Both the position numbers and the translations under genes were made by a program. From Lutibaculum sp963816555 (GTDB taxonomy: Bacteria > Pseudomonadota > Alphaproteobacteria > Rhizobiales > Tepidamorphaceae), in assembly GCA_963816555.1 (NCBI GenBank), contig CAWFLD010000006.1:1-64000 (forward strand): 64,000 nt of DNA, given 5' to 3'. The first letter of the stretch is position 1. Every line of letters starts with the position of its first letter. Of this stretch, positions 1 to 9,611 are shown piece after piece. The notes under the pieces were generated by a model that had not been told where the DNA came from, did no database searches, and saw nothing but the letters and a program-made list of their open reading frames with translations.

Positions 1-34
1 GGGTGAGGAGGCGGGGCAACAGGGCGCATGCCGC

Positions 35-949
35 TCATTCCCACTCCATTTCCTGGAACACGGCCTGCGCGTTGCGCTTGGCCAGCGCCTCGAACTGGTC
101 GAGGCCGCTGAAGGCGGACTGGTCGACCTCGACCGAGCCGATGATGTCGCCGCCCGCGTCGATATACGCCCGCATGCGCTCGCGCAGGTTTGCGAGATAG
201 TCGCGGGTGTCGGCGCGGGCCCGGGCGAGCGTGGTCGCGGGACCGTGCCCCGGCACGACGGTTCGGGGATCCAGCGCCTCGACCTCGTGGAATGCGTCGA
301 GCCACGAGGCGCTGTCGGAGAAATCCATCACGCCCAGGACGCGCCCGACGAACACGATGTCGCCGGTGAAGACGACGCGCTCGGCCGGCAGCCAGACGAA
401 GCTGTCGCCGGGCGTGTGGGCCGGGCCCGGGTGGCGGATCTCGATGTGCCGGCCGCCGAGATCGAGATCGTAGGCGTCGGCGAAGACCACGTCCGCATAG
501 GCGGGCTCGGTGCCGTCCAGGCCGTCGCCCACGAGCTGCGACAGCATGGTCATCTGCATCGAAGCCCTCGCGTGCTGGTCGGCGACGGCCGCGTCCGACG
601 CGATGATCGTCGCGCCCCGGGCGCGCCAGTATCCGTTGCCGAGCCAGCGGTGATCCTGCCCGCCCGTGTCGATGACGTGCGTCACGGGCCGATCGGTCAG
701 CCCGCGCACCACCTCGTGCAGCGCCGCGGCGCCTTGCCAGCTGCCGCCCGGGTCCACGAGCACCGCGCCGTCCGTCGTCTCGATCAGGCCGAACGTCGCG
801 TTGTTGCCGAGGTTCTCCGGGTCGCGCTGCGTCGCCGGCCCTTCGATGGCCCAGATCCCAGGGGCGACGTCCTGAACCGTCAGGAGATCGGCCCGGGCAG
901 CGGCCGCGGGGAGCAGCGCGGCGAAGAGGGCGATGGCGAGCCGTTTCAT
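35..949 (-). CDS. MBL-fold metallo-hydrolase, exported, with incomplete HxHxDH motif
   Basis: A protein of about 304 residues with a short N-terminal signal peptide ending near ARA (residues 18-20), so it probably acts in the periplasm. The metallo-beta-lactamase fold is recognisable from a GHG motif (His235), a late Asp in FTGD (Asp197) and His178 in PAHTPGD. The usual HxHxDH metal motif reads TGGQDH (95-100): the first two histidines are replaced by Thr and Gly, and only Asp99 and His100 remain. Site 1 zinc binding may be lost or altered. The ATG at 949 is preferred over upstream codons because it begins the signal peptide and follows a GGAAGGACGG-type ribosome site. The fold is clear; the substrate is unknown. 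It diverges from the transporter gene at 1357. Confidence 0.8.
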   Translation of the reverse strand: MKRLAIALFAALLPAAAARADLLTVQDVAPGIWAIEGPATQRDPENLGNNATFGLIETTDGAVLVDPGGSWQGAAALHEVVRGLTDRPVTHVIDTGGQDHRWLGNGYWRARGATIIASDAAVADQHARASMQMTMLSQLVGDGLDGTEPAYADVVFADAYDLDLGGRHIEIRHPGPAHTPGDSFVWLPAERVVFTGDIVFVGRVLGVMDFSDSASWLDAFHEVEALDPRTVVPGHGPATTLARARADTRDYLANLRERMRAYIDAGGDIIGSVEVDQSAFSGLDQFEALAKRNAQAVFQEMEWE

Positions 950-1356
950 GTTCCGTCCTTCCCTTGGATCGCGCATCGAACCGCGCTCATGCGTGCGAGG
1001 GCCTGCAATCGGCGCCTTCGAGTGTTCGTCGGTCCGAGGAGGACGCATCCTCCCCGAACGCCAGTGGGACGATGCTCGCGCCACCTCGGAGGAGGTGCCT
1101 TGATACGGCTCAACCGGCTTCCGGACGTCGCACCCTCCGGGCGCCGGGGATCTGGACCCGCGGCGTCGGCAGGTTCGGGGCGCAAGGCTTGTCGACGCGG
1201 TGGGCGCGCGGCAACGCAGACGCGGCCGCGCGGGCCGCGCGGGCCGCCGGCCGCCGGACTTCTTCTTCTGCAGCCTGACCGGTCTTGCCCGCCCGCATGG
1301 TTGGAGGCATTGTTGAGCCAACCACCGACGCAAAAAAACAAATCCAGAGAGACCAG
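950..1356. other. Intergenic region, 407 bp
   Basis: GC-rich spacer between the divergent MBL-fold gene and the peptide-transporter operon. It must hold promoters for both directions. I see no convincing sigma-70 boxes, tRNA or strong terminator. The last 40 bases before the ATG at 1357 are A-rich, with an AGAGAGA ribosome-binding stretch. Confidence 0.5.
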
Positions 1357-2947
1357 ATGACCGATTATCTCAAGTTCCTCAGCCGTGAGGCGGCCTTGGG
1401 CCGGATGAGCCGTCGCGAGTTCATGGGCAGGGCCGCGGCACTGGGGCTGACGGCCTCGGCGGCCGGAACGCTGCTCTCCACCAGCGTCATGGCGCAGGCG
1501 CCGCGCAAGGGCGGCCACCTCAAGCTCGGCCTCGAGGGCGGCGCGGCGACCGACGTGCTCGACCCGGCCAAGTGCACCTCGCAGGTCTGCTTCGTCACCG
1601 GCCGCAACTGGGGCGACACGCTGGTCGAGAGCGACCCCAAGACCGGCCTGCCCGTGCCGGCGCTGGCGGAGTCCTGGGACACCTCCGAGGACGCCAAGAC
1701 CTGGACCTTCACGATCCGCAAGGGCGTGCAGTTCCACAACGGCAAGGAGATGACGGTCGACGACGTCGTCGCCACGCTGAAGCGCCACTCCGACAAGGAT
1801 TCCGAGTCGGGCGCGCTCGGCGTCATGAAGACGATCAGCGACGTGAAGGCCGAGGACGGCAAGCTCGTCGTCACGCTCGAGAACGGCAACGCCGACCTGC
1901 CGCTGCTGCTCTCCGACTACCACCTGATCATCCAGCCGGGCGGCGGCATGGACGACCCCAACGCCGCGATCGGCACGGGCCCCTACACGGTCGAGAGCTT
2001 CGAGCCGGGCGTGCGCCTGACCTTCAAGAAGTTCGAGGACCACTGGAACCCGGACCGCGGCCACGTCGACTCGATCGAGATCGTCGTGATCAACGACGGC
2101 ACGGCCCGCACGGCGGCGCTGTCCTCCGGCCAGGTGCACTTCATCAACCGCGTCGACCCCAAGACGGTGTCGCTGCTGCAGCGCGCGCCGACCGTCAACA
2201 TCCAGTCGACCTCGGGCCGCGGCCACTACGTCTTCATCATGCACTGCAACGACGGCGCCGTTCGACAACAACGACCTGCGCCTGGCGCTGAAATACGCCA
2301 TGGACCGCGAGAAGATGGTCGAGACCATCCTGCGCGGCTTCGGCAAGGTCGGCAACGACTACCCGATCAACGAGACCTACGCGCTGGCGCCCGACGACAT
2401 CGAGCAGCGCGTCTACGACCCGGACAAGGCGAAGTTCCACTTCAAGAAGTCCGGCCATGACGGCCCGGTGCTGCTGCGCACCTCCGACGTCGCCTTCCCG
2501 GGCGCGGTGGACGCCGCCGTGCTCTACCAGGCGAGCGCCAAGGAAGCCGGCATCGACATCAACATCCAGCGCGAGCCGGGCGACGGCTACTGGTCGAACG
2601 TGTGGAACGTGAAGCCGTTCTGCACCTCCTACTGGGGCGGCCGGCCGACGCAGGACCAGATGTACACGACGGCCTACTACTCGAAGGCCGACTGGAACGA
2701 CACGCGCTTCTTCCGTCCCGACTTCGACAAGATGCTGCTCGAGGCGCGCGCCGAGCTCGACAAGGACAAGCGCAAGCAGCTCTACCACGACATGGCGGTG
2801 ATGGTGCGCGACGAGGGCGGCCTCATCCTGCCGATGTTCAACGACTTCGTGAACGCGACCTCCAACAAGGTCGAGGGCTACGTCCACGACATCGGCAACG
2901 ACATGTCGAACGGCTTCGTCGGCGTGCGCGTCTGGCTGACGGAGTGA
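1357..2947 (+). pseudogene. Peptide ABC transporter substrate-binding protein (SBP family 5), frameshifted
   Basis: Periplasmic binding protein of the DppA/OppA type that would deliver its ligand to the permeases at 2947-4895. The N-terminus carries a Tat-like signal (SRREFMGRAAAL) ending at AQA, then the start typical of family 5 (RKGGHLKLGLEGG) and the block DPKTGLPVPALAESW. The reading frame breaks near 2254: upstream it runs to FIMHCNDG, and one base further on it continues as APFDNNDLRLALKYAMDREKM to a stop at 2945-2947. Removing one base gives 1590 nt, or 529 residues, normal for the family. An extra G in GACGGCGCCG is the simplest explanation, so this is probably a sequencing or assembly error rather than decay. 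The stop overlaps the next start (TGATG). Confidence 0.82.
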
Positions 2948-4071
2948 TGGCGTCGACCGGTCCCGGCGGTTCCGAAGGGACCGGCGGAAACGACGAGACG
3001 GCGGGGGACCAGCTCCCGCCGTCACAGTCGGGAATGTCGCCGGCGGCCGCCGAGGTCGGCGCCGCCGAGCGCGCCGAGGAATGGGCGGCGCAGGAGGAGG
3101 CGCGGCACTGGCTGCGCGGCCCCCTGGCGACGCTGATCCTGCAGCGGCTGGGCCTGAGCGTGCTGCTGCTGTTCGCGGTGTCGCTTCTGATCTTCGTCGG
3201 CGTCGAGGCGCTGCCGGGCGACTTCGCGCAGACCTATCTCGGCCAGTCGGCGACGCCGCAGGCGGTCGCCAACATCCGGCAGGAGCTCGGCCTCGACCGT
3301 CCCGCGACGACCCGCTACCTCGAATGGCTGGGCGGCGTCGTGCACGGCGACTTCGGCACCTCCTGGGCGAGCGGCAACTCGATCGCCAAGCAGATCGGCC
3401 GGCGGCTCGGCAACACGCTGCTGCTGGCGGCGTTCGCCGCGCTCATCGCGGTGCCGCTCGCGGTGGGGCTCGGCATGGTGGCGGTGCTCTACCGCAACCG
3501 CATACCGGACAGGCTGATCAACGCCTTCTCGCTCGCGGCGATCTCGCTGCCCGAATTCTTCGTCGGCTACCTCTTGATCCTCTTCTTCGCGGTGAAATGG
3601 GGCTGGGTCACCTTCCCCTCGACCGTCTATGACGGCATGCCGTTCGGGGCGCGGCTCGAGGCGATCCTCCTGCCCGGCTTCACGCTCGTCATGGTCGTGC
3701 TCGCCCACATGATGCGCATGACGCGGGCGGCGATCCTCAACGTCATGTCGTCGGCCTATATCGAGACGGCGCAGCTGAAGGGCCTCGACGCCTTCCGCAT
3801 CATCGCCAAGCACGCCGCGCCCAACTCCGTGGCGCCGATCATCAACGTCGTCGCCCTCAACCTCGCCTATCTCGTCGTCGGCGTGGTCGTGGTCGAGGTG
3901 GTGTTCGTCTATCCCGGCATGGGCCAGTACATGGTCGACGCCGTGACGGTGCGCGACATGCCGGTCGTGCAGGCCTGCGGCCTGATCTTCGCGGCCGTCT
4001 ACATCGTGCTCAACATGATCGCCGACATTCTCGGCATCGTCGCCAATCCCAGGCTGAGGCATCCGCGATGA
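2947..4071 (+). CDS. Peptide-type ABC transporter permease, DppB family
   Basis: Inner-membrane permease of 374 residues. An unusual hydrophilic N-terminal extension of about 75 residues, rich in Gly, Glu and Ala, precedes the first membrane helix (LGLSVLLLFAVSLLIFVGV). The DppB signature blocks follow: ALPGDFA, the helix pairs, and the cytoplasmic EAA loop region (AYIETAQLKGLDAFRIIAKH). The ATG at 2947 overlaps the stop of the binding-protein gene, which indicates translational coupling. A downstream ATG at 3034 would shorten the extension. It forms the channel together with the protein at 4068. The ligand cannot be inferred from the permease. Confidence 0.88.
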   Translation: MASTGPGGSEGTGGNDETAGDQLPPSQSGMSPAAAEVGAAERAEEWAAQEEARHWLRGPLATLILQRLGLSVLLLFAVSLLIFVGVEALPGDFAQTYLGQSATPQAVANIRQELGLDRPATTRYLEWLGGVVHGDFGTSWASGNSIAKQIGRRLGNTLLLAAFAALIAVPLAVGLGMVAVLYRNRIPDRLINAFSLAAISLPEFFVGYLLILFFAVKWGWVTFPSTVYDGMPFGARLEAILLPGFTLVMVVLAHMMRMTRAAILNVMSSAYIETAQLKGLDAFRIIAKHAAPNSVAPIINVVALNLAYLVVGVVVVEVVFVYPGMGQYMVDAVTVRDMPVVQACGLIFAAVYIVLNMIADILGIVANPRLRHPR

Positions 4072-4895
4072 GGTGGCGCTCGATACCGGTCAGCGCGTGG
4101 ATCGGCCTCGCCGGCATCGCGCTCGCCCTGATCTGCGCGCTGTTCGCGCCATGGCTCGCCCCCTATGGCGAGCGCGAGGTCGTCGGCGACATCTGGCAGC
4201 CGATCGGCGGAGAGTTCATCCTCGGCACCGACAATCTCGGCCGCGACCTGCTCTCGCGGCTGATCTACGGCGCGCAGACGACGATCTTCGTGGCCGCCTG
4301 CGCGACCGTCCTGTCCTTCACGCTCGGCGTCATCCTGTCGTTCACGGCGGCGACCGTGCGCGGCTGGACGGACCAGGGCCTGTCGCGGCTCAACGACCTG
4401 ATGATGGCGATCCCGACGCTGATCTTCGCCCTCGTCGTGCTCGCCGTGCTGCCGCAGAAGCTGTGGATCCTGATCCTCGTCATGGCGGTGCTCGATTCCA
4501 CCCGCGTCTTCCGGCTCGGCCGCGCCGTGGCGATCGACATCGCCGTCATGGACTTCGTCGAGGCGGCGCGGCTGCGCGGCGAAGGCAACGTCTGGATCAT
4601 CTTCCGCGAGATCCTGCCCAACGCGCTGACGCCGCTGCTGGCCGAGTTCGGCCTGCGCTTCGCCTTCGCGGTGCTGTTCCTCTCCACCCTCTCCTTCCTG
4701 GGCCTCGGCATCCAGCCGCCGGAGGCCGACTGGGGCGGCATGGTGAAGGACAACAAGGACGGCATCATCTTCGGGATCCCGGCGGCGCTGATACCGGGCG
4801 GCGCGATCGCGCTGCTCGCGGTCTGCGTCAACCTCGTCGTCGACTGGCTCCTGAACCGCACCTCGAGCCTCAAGGGAGCGCGCGGCGATGGCTGA
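4068..4895 (+). CDS. Peptide-type ABC transporter permease, DppC family
   Basis: Second inner-membrane permease, 275 residues, with about six membrane helices. The family motif LGTDNLGRDLLSRLIYGAQ lies near residues 50-70 and the EAA loop (DFVEAARLRGEGNVWIIFRE) around 165-185. It starts with a 4-base ATGA overlap with the DppB-type gene and overlaps the following ATPase gene by 8 bases, so the operon is tightly coupled. Confidence 0.9.
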   Translation: MRWRSIPVSAWIGLAGIALALICALFAPWLAPYGEREVVGDIWQPIGGEFILGTDNLGRDLLSRLIYGAQTTIFVAACATVLSFTLGVILSFTAATVRGWTDQGLSRLNDLMMAIPTLIFALVVLAVLPQKLWILILVMAVLDSTRVFRLGRAVAIDIAVMDFVEAARLRGEGNVWIIFREILPNALTPLLAEFGLRFAFAVLFLSTLSFLGLGIQPPEADWGGMVKDNKDGIIFGIPAALIPGGAIALLAVCVNLVVDWLLNRTSSLKGARGDG

Positions 4896-5766
4896 CCTGC
4901 TCGACGTCAGGAACCTGAAGATCGAGGCGACGGTCTACCCCGAGAGCGAGCCGCCGCACGACGTGACGATCGTCGACAACGTGTCGTTCCAGCTGGAGCG
5001 CGGCAGGGTGCTCGGGCTGATCGGCGAATCCGGCGCCGGCAAGTCGACCATCGGCCTCGCCGCCCTCGCCTACGGGCGCGGCGGCGTGCGCATCACCGGC
5101 GGCGAGGTCGACCTCGACGGCACCGACATCCTGAAGCTGTCGCCGCGCGGCATCAGGCGGGTGCGCGGGGCCAGGGTCTGCTACGTCGCGCAGTCGGCGG
5201 CGGCCGCCTTCAACCCCGCCCACCGGCTCGGCGACCAGGTGGTCGAGGCGGCGCTGCGCCACGGCACGCTGTCGCGGCACGAGGCGCACGAGCGGGCGCG
5301 ATACCTGTTCGACGTGCTGGGCCTGCCCGACCCCGAGACGTTCGGCAAGCGCTACCCGCACCAGGTCTCGGGCGGCCAGCTGCAGCGCGCGATGACGGCG
5401 ATGGCGCTCCTGCCCTCGCCCGACCTCATCGTCTTCGACGAGCCGACGACGGCGCTCGACGTGACGACCCAGATCGACGTCCTGGTCGCCATCAAGCGGG
5501 CGATCGACGAGACGAACACCGCCGCGCTCTACATCACCCACGACCTCGCCGTGGTCGCGCAGGTCGCCGACGACATCATGGTGCTGCGGAACGGCAAGAC
5601 GGTCGAGTACGGCGAGACGCGGCAGATCCTCGAGGCGCCGAAGGAGCAGTACACGCGCGAGCTCGTCTCGGTGCGCCAGGTCAAGCGCAAGGAGGCGGAG
5701 GACCAGAGCGACGCGCTGCTCAGGGTCGACCACGTCGAGCGCCCGCTATTCCGGCGGGCCGCATGA
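4888..5766 (+). CDS. ABC transporter ATP-binding domain 1 (DppD-like), probably first half of a double ATPase
   Basis: Nucleotide-binding protein with Walker A (GESGAGKS, about residues 46-53), the signature SGGQLQRAM, Walker B (LIVFDEPTTALD) and the switch His (ITHDLA). The last residues read DALLRVDHVE and then break into an unrelated tail. This stretch is exactly how an ABC ATPase domain begins, and the next open frame starts just after that missing first strand. I infer that the two ATPase domains are one polypeptide interrupted by a one-base frame break near 5735-5762. Together with the second break near 6070 this gives 544 codons over 4888-6522. If there is no error, the two genes simply overlap by ATGA. 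Confidence 0.82.
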   Translation: MADLLDVRNLKIEATVYPESEPPHDVTIVDNVSFQLERGRVLGLIGESGAGKSTIGLAALAYGRGGVRITGGEVDLDGTDILKLSPRGIRRVRGARVCYVAQSAAAAFNPAHRLGDQVVEAALRHGTLSRHEAHERARYLFDVLGLPDPETFGKRYPHQVSGGQLQRAMTAMALLPSPDLIVFDEPTTALDVTTQIDVLVAIKRAIDETNTAALYITHDLAVVAQVADDIMVLRNGKTVEYGETRQILEAPKEQYTRELVSVRQVKRKEAEDQSDALLRVDHVERPLFRRAA

Positions 5767-6522
5767 TCCTCGAGGACGTGTCGCTGCACGTGCCGCGCGG
5801 CCAGACGCTGGCGATCGTCGGCGAGTCGGGCTCGGGCAAGTCGACGCTGGCGCGCGTCATCACCGGCCTCCTGCCGCCGGAGAGCGGAAGCATCCTGTTC
5901 AAGGACGAGGCGCTGCCCGCCGCCCTGCCGAGCCGCTCGCGCGACCAGCTGCGCAAGATCCAGATGATCTACCAGATGGCCGACACGGCGATGAACCCGC
6001 GCCAGACCATGCGCCAGATCATCGGCCGGCCGCTGACCTTCTATTTCGGCATGCGCGGCGACAAGAAGAAGACAGCGCGTGCAGGAGCTGCTCGAGCAGA
6101 TCGAGCTCGGCACCGGCTTCGCCGACCGCTACCCGGCGGAGCTGTCGGGGGGCCAGAAGCAGCGCGTCGCGATCGCCCGGGCGCTCGCCGCCGAGCCCGA
6201 GCTGATCCTGTGCGACGAGCCGACCTCGGCGCTCGACCCGCTGGTCGCCGACGGCATCCTGACGCTGCTGACGCGGCTGCAGTCGGAGACGCAGGTCTCC
6301 TACCTCTTCATCACCCACGACATCGCGACGGTGCGCGCGATCGCCGATTCGGTGGCCGTCATGTATCTCGGCCAGGTCGTGCGCTTCGGGCCGAAGTCGC
6401 AGGTGCTCTCGCCGCCCTTCGACGACTACACCGACCTGCTCCTCAAGTCGGTGCCCGAGATGGAGGTCGGCTGGCTCGAGCGCGTCCTGGAGACGCGGCG
6501 CATGGAGAGCGGCGGCCACTGA
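5763..6522 (+). pseudogene. ABC transporter ATP-binding domain 2 (DppF-like), frameshifted
   Basis: Second nucleotide-binding domain of the importer. Walker A (GESGSGKS) and the Q-loop region (QMADTAMNPRQT) lie in the first frame. After GDKKK the frame changes near 6070 and resumes as QRVQELLEQIELG, followed by the signature SGGQKQRV, Walker B (LILCDEPTSALD), the switch His and the C-terminal block LLLKSVPEMEVGWL. The net effect of this break and the one near 5740 is zero, which fits two compensating indel errors in one long double-ATPase gene (4888-6522). Confidence 0.78.
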
Positions 6523-6555
6523 CGGCGGCCCCACGCGAACGAAGGCGGAGACGCA

Positions 6556-8553
6556 ATGGCGGACAGGGACTTCTCTGTCATCGACAACGAATGGATCACG
6601 CTCGCCGACGGCAAGAGGCTGGCGGCGCGGATCTGGATGCCGGAGGGCGCCGAGGACGAGCCGGTGCCGGCGGTGCTCGAGTTCCTGCCCTACCGCAAGC
6701 GCGACGGCACGAGCCAGCGCGACGAGTCGACCTATCCCGTCTTCGCCGCCGCCGGCTATGCCGGGGTGCGCGTCGACATGCGCGGCTCCGGCGAGTCCGA
6801 GGACGTGATCGACGGCGAGTACAGCCCGCAGGAGCTGTCGGACGCCTGCGAGGTCATCGACTGGATCGCGGCGCAGCCCTGGTGCTCCGGCGCGGTCGGC
6901 ATGATGGGCATCTCGTGGGGCGGCTTCAATTCGCTGCAGGTCGCAGCGCTCCGGCCGGCGCCGCTGAAGGCCGTCATCTCGATCGCCTCGACCGTCGACC
7001 GCTACAACGACGACATCCACTACAAGGGCGGCTGCCAGCTCGCCGCCAACCTCTCCTGGGCGGCGACCGTCGCCGCCTACCAGTCGCGGCCGCCGGACCC
7101 GGCGCTGGTCGGCGAGAGGTGGCGCGAGATGTGGATGGAGCGCCTCGAGAACGAGCCGCTGATGCTCGAGGACTGGCTCGCCCACCAGCGCCGCGACGAG
7201 TTCTGGGAGCACGGCTCGATCTGCGAGGACTTCTCGGCCGTCGAGGCTCCCGTCCTCGTCATCGCCGGCTGGGCGGACGGCTACCGCAACACCCCGCTGA
7301 AAGCGGTCGAGGGGCTGGGCGACCGGGCCAAGGCGATCCTCGGCCCCTGGGTCCACAAATACCCCCATTTCGCCTGGCCGAAGCCGCGCGCCGACTTCCA
7401 TGCCGAAGCGATCCGCTGGTGGGATCGCTGGCTCAAGGGCGACCGAGAACGGCGCCGAGGCGCAGCCGCAGGTGCGCGCCTACGTGCTCGACGGGCCGCG
7501 CCCGTCGCCGCGCCGCGAGTTCGACCCGGCCGGTGGGTGGCGCTCGATCGCTGGACGGCGCCGACGTTCCTGCGCCTCTTCGCCGGCGGGCACGGCAGCC
7601 TCGCCGCCGGGCGGCCGGCCGAGGCGCCGGGCGAGATCCGCCTCGAGTGCCCGCAGGACACCGGCACGACGGCCGGCGAATGGTTCACGCTGAAGCCCGA
7701 CGCGGAGATCGCCGGCGACCAGCGCTACGACGACGGGGCGTCGCGTCGTCCTCGAGACGGCGCCGCTCGACGAGGCGGTCGAGATCCTCGGCCGGCCGGT
7801 GCTCGACCGTGACCGTGACGACGACGGACCCGCAGAACCTCGCCGCCCGCCTCGTCGACGTGCATCCGGACGGCGCCGCGACGCGCGTCAGCTTCGGCGT
7901 GCTCAACCTCTCCCACCGCGACGGCGACGGCGAGCCGGAAGCCATGCCGGCCGGCGAGCCCGTCACGATCCGGCTCGAGCTCGATGCCTGCGGCTACCGC
8001 TTCGCGCCCGGCCACCGCATCCGCCTGTCGCTGTCGAACGCCTACTGGCCGATGATCTGGCCGGCCGCCGGCAGCCAGGGCATCGCGCTCGCCGGCGAAA
8101 GCCTCGAGCTCGGCCTGCCGCTGCTGCCGGAGACGGCGGAGGAGATCGAGGTCGCGGAGCCGGCCAATCCGGATCCCCTGCCGAGCTACATCGAGCACAA
8201 GGCCCCGCGTGTCGCGGCGCACGGTCGAGCGGAACCTGACCTCGAGCCTGACCACGTTCCGCATCCTCGAGGACACCGGCGCCTACGAGCATCCCGACAC
8301 CGGCCTGACGACCCGGCAGGTGCGCCGCGAGACCTGGAGCGTCGAGCCCGACGACCCGCAGTCGGCGCGGGGCGAGACGCACTGGACGACGGAGATGTCG
8401 CGGCAGGGCTGGTCGGTGCGCACGGAGAGCTACGTCACGATGTCGTGCACGCGCACCCACTGGAACGTGCTGGCCTCGGTGATCGCCTACGAGGGCAGCG
8501 CCGAGATCCACCGCAAGGACTGGGACAGGCAGTTCCCCCGCGACTTCATGTGA
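6556..8553 (+). pseudogene. CocE/NonD-family (peptidase S15-like) hydrolase, multiple frame breaks
   Basis: Alpha/beta hydrolase related to cocaine esterase and X-Pro dipeptidyl peptidases, placed to hydrolyse whatever the adjacent importer brings in. The N-terminal part is intact: LEFLPYRKRDGT, the oxyanion region DMRGSGESE, nucleophile Ser in GISWGG, Asp in AGWADGY and His in GPWVHKYPH. Conserved sequence then continues in changing frames, with breaks near 7440, 7530, 7743, 7807 and 8205, through the C-terminal jelly-roll part (RLSLSNAYWPMIWP) to RDFM at 8553. The total length is 666 codons, right for the family, and the protein sequence remains coherent across every break. Five indels in 800 bases that leave the protein intact point to sequence error. 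The start at 6556 has GAAGGCGGAG upstream. Confidence 0.8.
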
Positions 8554-8560
8554 GGCAGGC

Positions 8561-9484
8561 TCACGCGAGGCCCGACAGCCAGGCGATGCCGGCGGCGATC
8601 GCGGCGAAGCCCTTGCGCGCGCCGGGGCTCGAATGCCTGGCCCTGAGCCAGCCGTGGACCATCTGCGGATCCTCCCGGAAGATCACGTCGACGCCGGCCG
8701 TGGCGAGCCGGGCGGCATAGTCGCGCCCGTCGTCGCGCAGCGGGTCGAAATGAGCCGCGGCGACGAAGGCCGGAGGAAGGCCCGTGAGGTCGCCGGCCCG
8801 CAGCGGATAGGCGTAGACATCGTCGTCGCCCGCGCCGTAGAGCGCGCGGTAGGCGGCGACGTCCTTCGTCGTCAGGCCGGGCGCCTCCGCCATCTCCAGG
8901 TAGGAGCCGCGCGTCAGGTCGCCGCCGAGGCCGGGATAGACGAGGGCCTGGCCGACGACGCCCGAACGCCCCTCCGCCCGCGCCAGGAGGGCGAGGCCGG
9001 CGGCGAGGGTCGCGCCGGCGCTGTCGCCGGCGACGATCACCGGACGGCCGTCCTCGAGCAGGGCCTCCAGCACGGCGGCGGCGTCCTCGAAGGCGGCCGG
9101 CGCGGGATGCTCGGGAGCCAGGCGATAGTCGACCGCGACCACCTCGAGCCCGGTCGCCGCGCAGAGCTCGGCGCAGATGCCGTCATGGCTGTCGAGCGAG
9201 CCGAGGACGAAGCCGCCGCCGTGCAGCCAGAGCACCCGCGTCGGCGCGAACGGGTGGGCCGGAACGTAGCGCCGCGTCGGGATGCCTGCCTGCCCCGCCG
9301 GCGCGTCCGAGACCGAGACGCCCTCCGGCCGCTCCACGTCGAAGGCCCGGCACAGCGCGTCGTACCACGCGCGCTGCTGCCCGACCGGCGCCGAGGCCGC
9401 GTCGGGCGGATAGTGGCCGTCGACCCTCTCCTGAAACGCGAGGATCTCGGGCTCGGTCGGCGCGGGTCGAAGCGGCGGGGTCAT
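8561..9484 (-). CDS. Alpha/beta hydrolase, hormone-sensitive-lipase (HSL) type esterase
   Basis: Cytoplasmic esterase or lipase of about 307 residues. The family motif HGGGF (oxyanion hole, about residues 88-92) is followed by the nucleophile elbow GDSAG, with the catalytic Asp in FDPLRDDG and His in MVHGWL, so the triad is complete. The ATG at 9484 is chosen because GGAG sits 6 bases upstream; a GTG two codons earlier overlaps that site. It is convergent with the CocE-type gene, with only a few bases between the stops. The substrate is unknown; short-chain esters or acetylated compounds are usual for the family. Confidence 0.87.
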   Translation of the reverse strand: MTPPLRPAPTEPEILAFQERVDGHYPPDAASAPVGQQRAWYDALCRAFDVERPEGVSVSDAPAGQAGIPTRRYVPAHPFAPTRVLWLHGGGFVLGSLDSHDGICAELCAATGLEVVAVDYRLAPEHPAPAAFEDAAAVLEALLEDGRPVIVAGDSAGATLAAGLALLARAEGRSGVVGQALVYPGLGGDLTRGSYLEMAEAPGLTTKDVAAYRALYGAGDDDVYAYPLRAGDLTGLPPAFVAAAHFDPLRDDGRDYAARLATAGVDVIFREDPQMVHGWLRARHSSPGARKGFAAIAAGIAWLSGLA

Positions 9485-9611
9485 GGGCACTCCGTGTGGG
9501 TTGCACCGGAAGGCCTACCGCTCCGCGCTGCCGCTGTCGACGGCGCAGGTCCGCCGCACGGAGCTTGGCGCTTCATGTGACGGCCGGGCGGCCGGGCCGC
9601 GCCCACCGCCT

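Noticed and set aside
5763..8720. A 985-codon open frame across the ATPase and hydrolase region
   Set aside because: Only its first part and one internal stretch match families. The rest is Arg/Ala-rich antisense-like or out-of-frame sequence produced by GC bias and the frame breaks.
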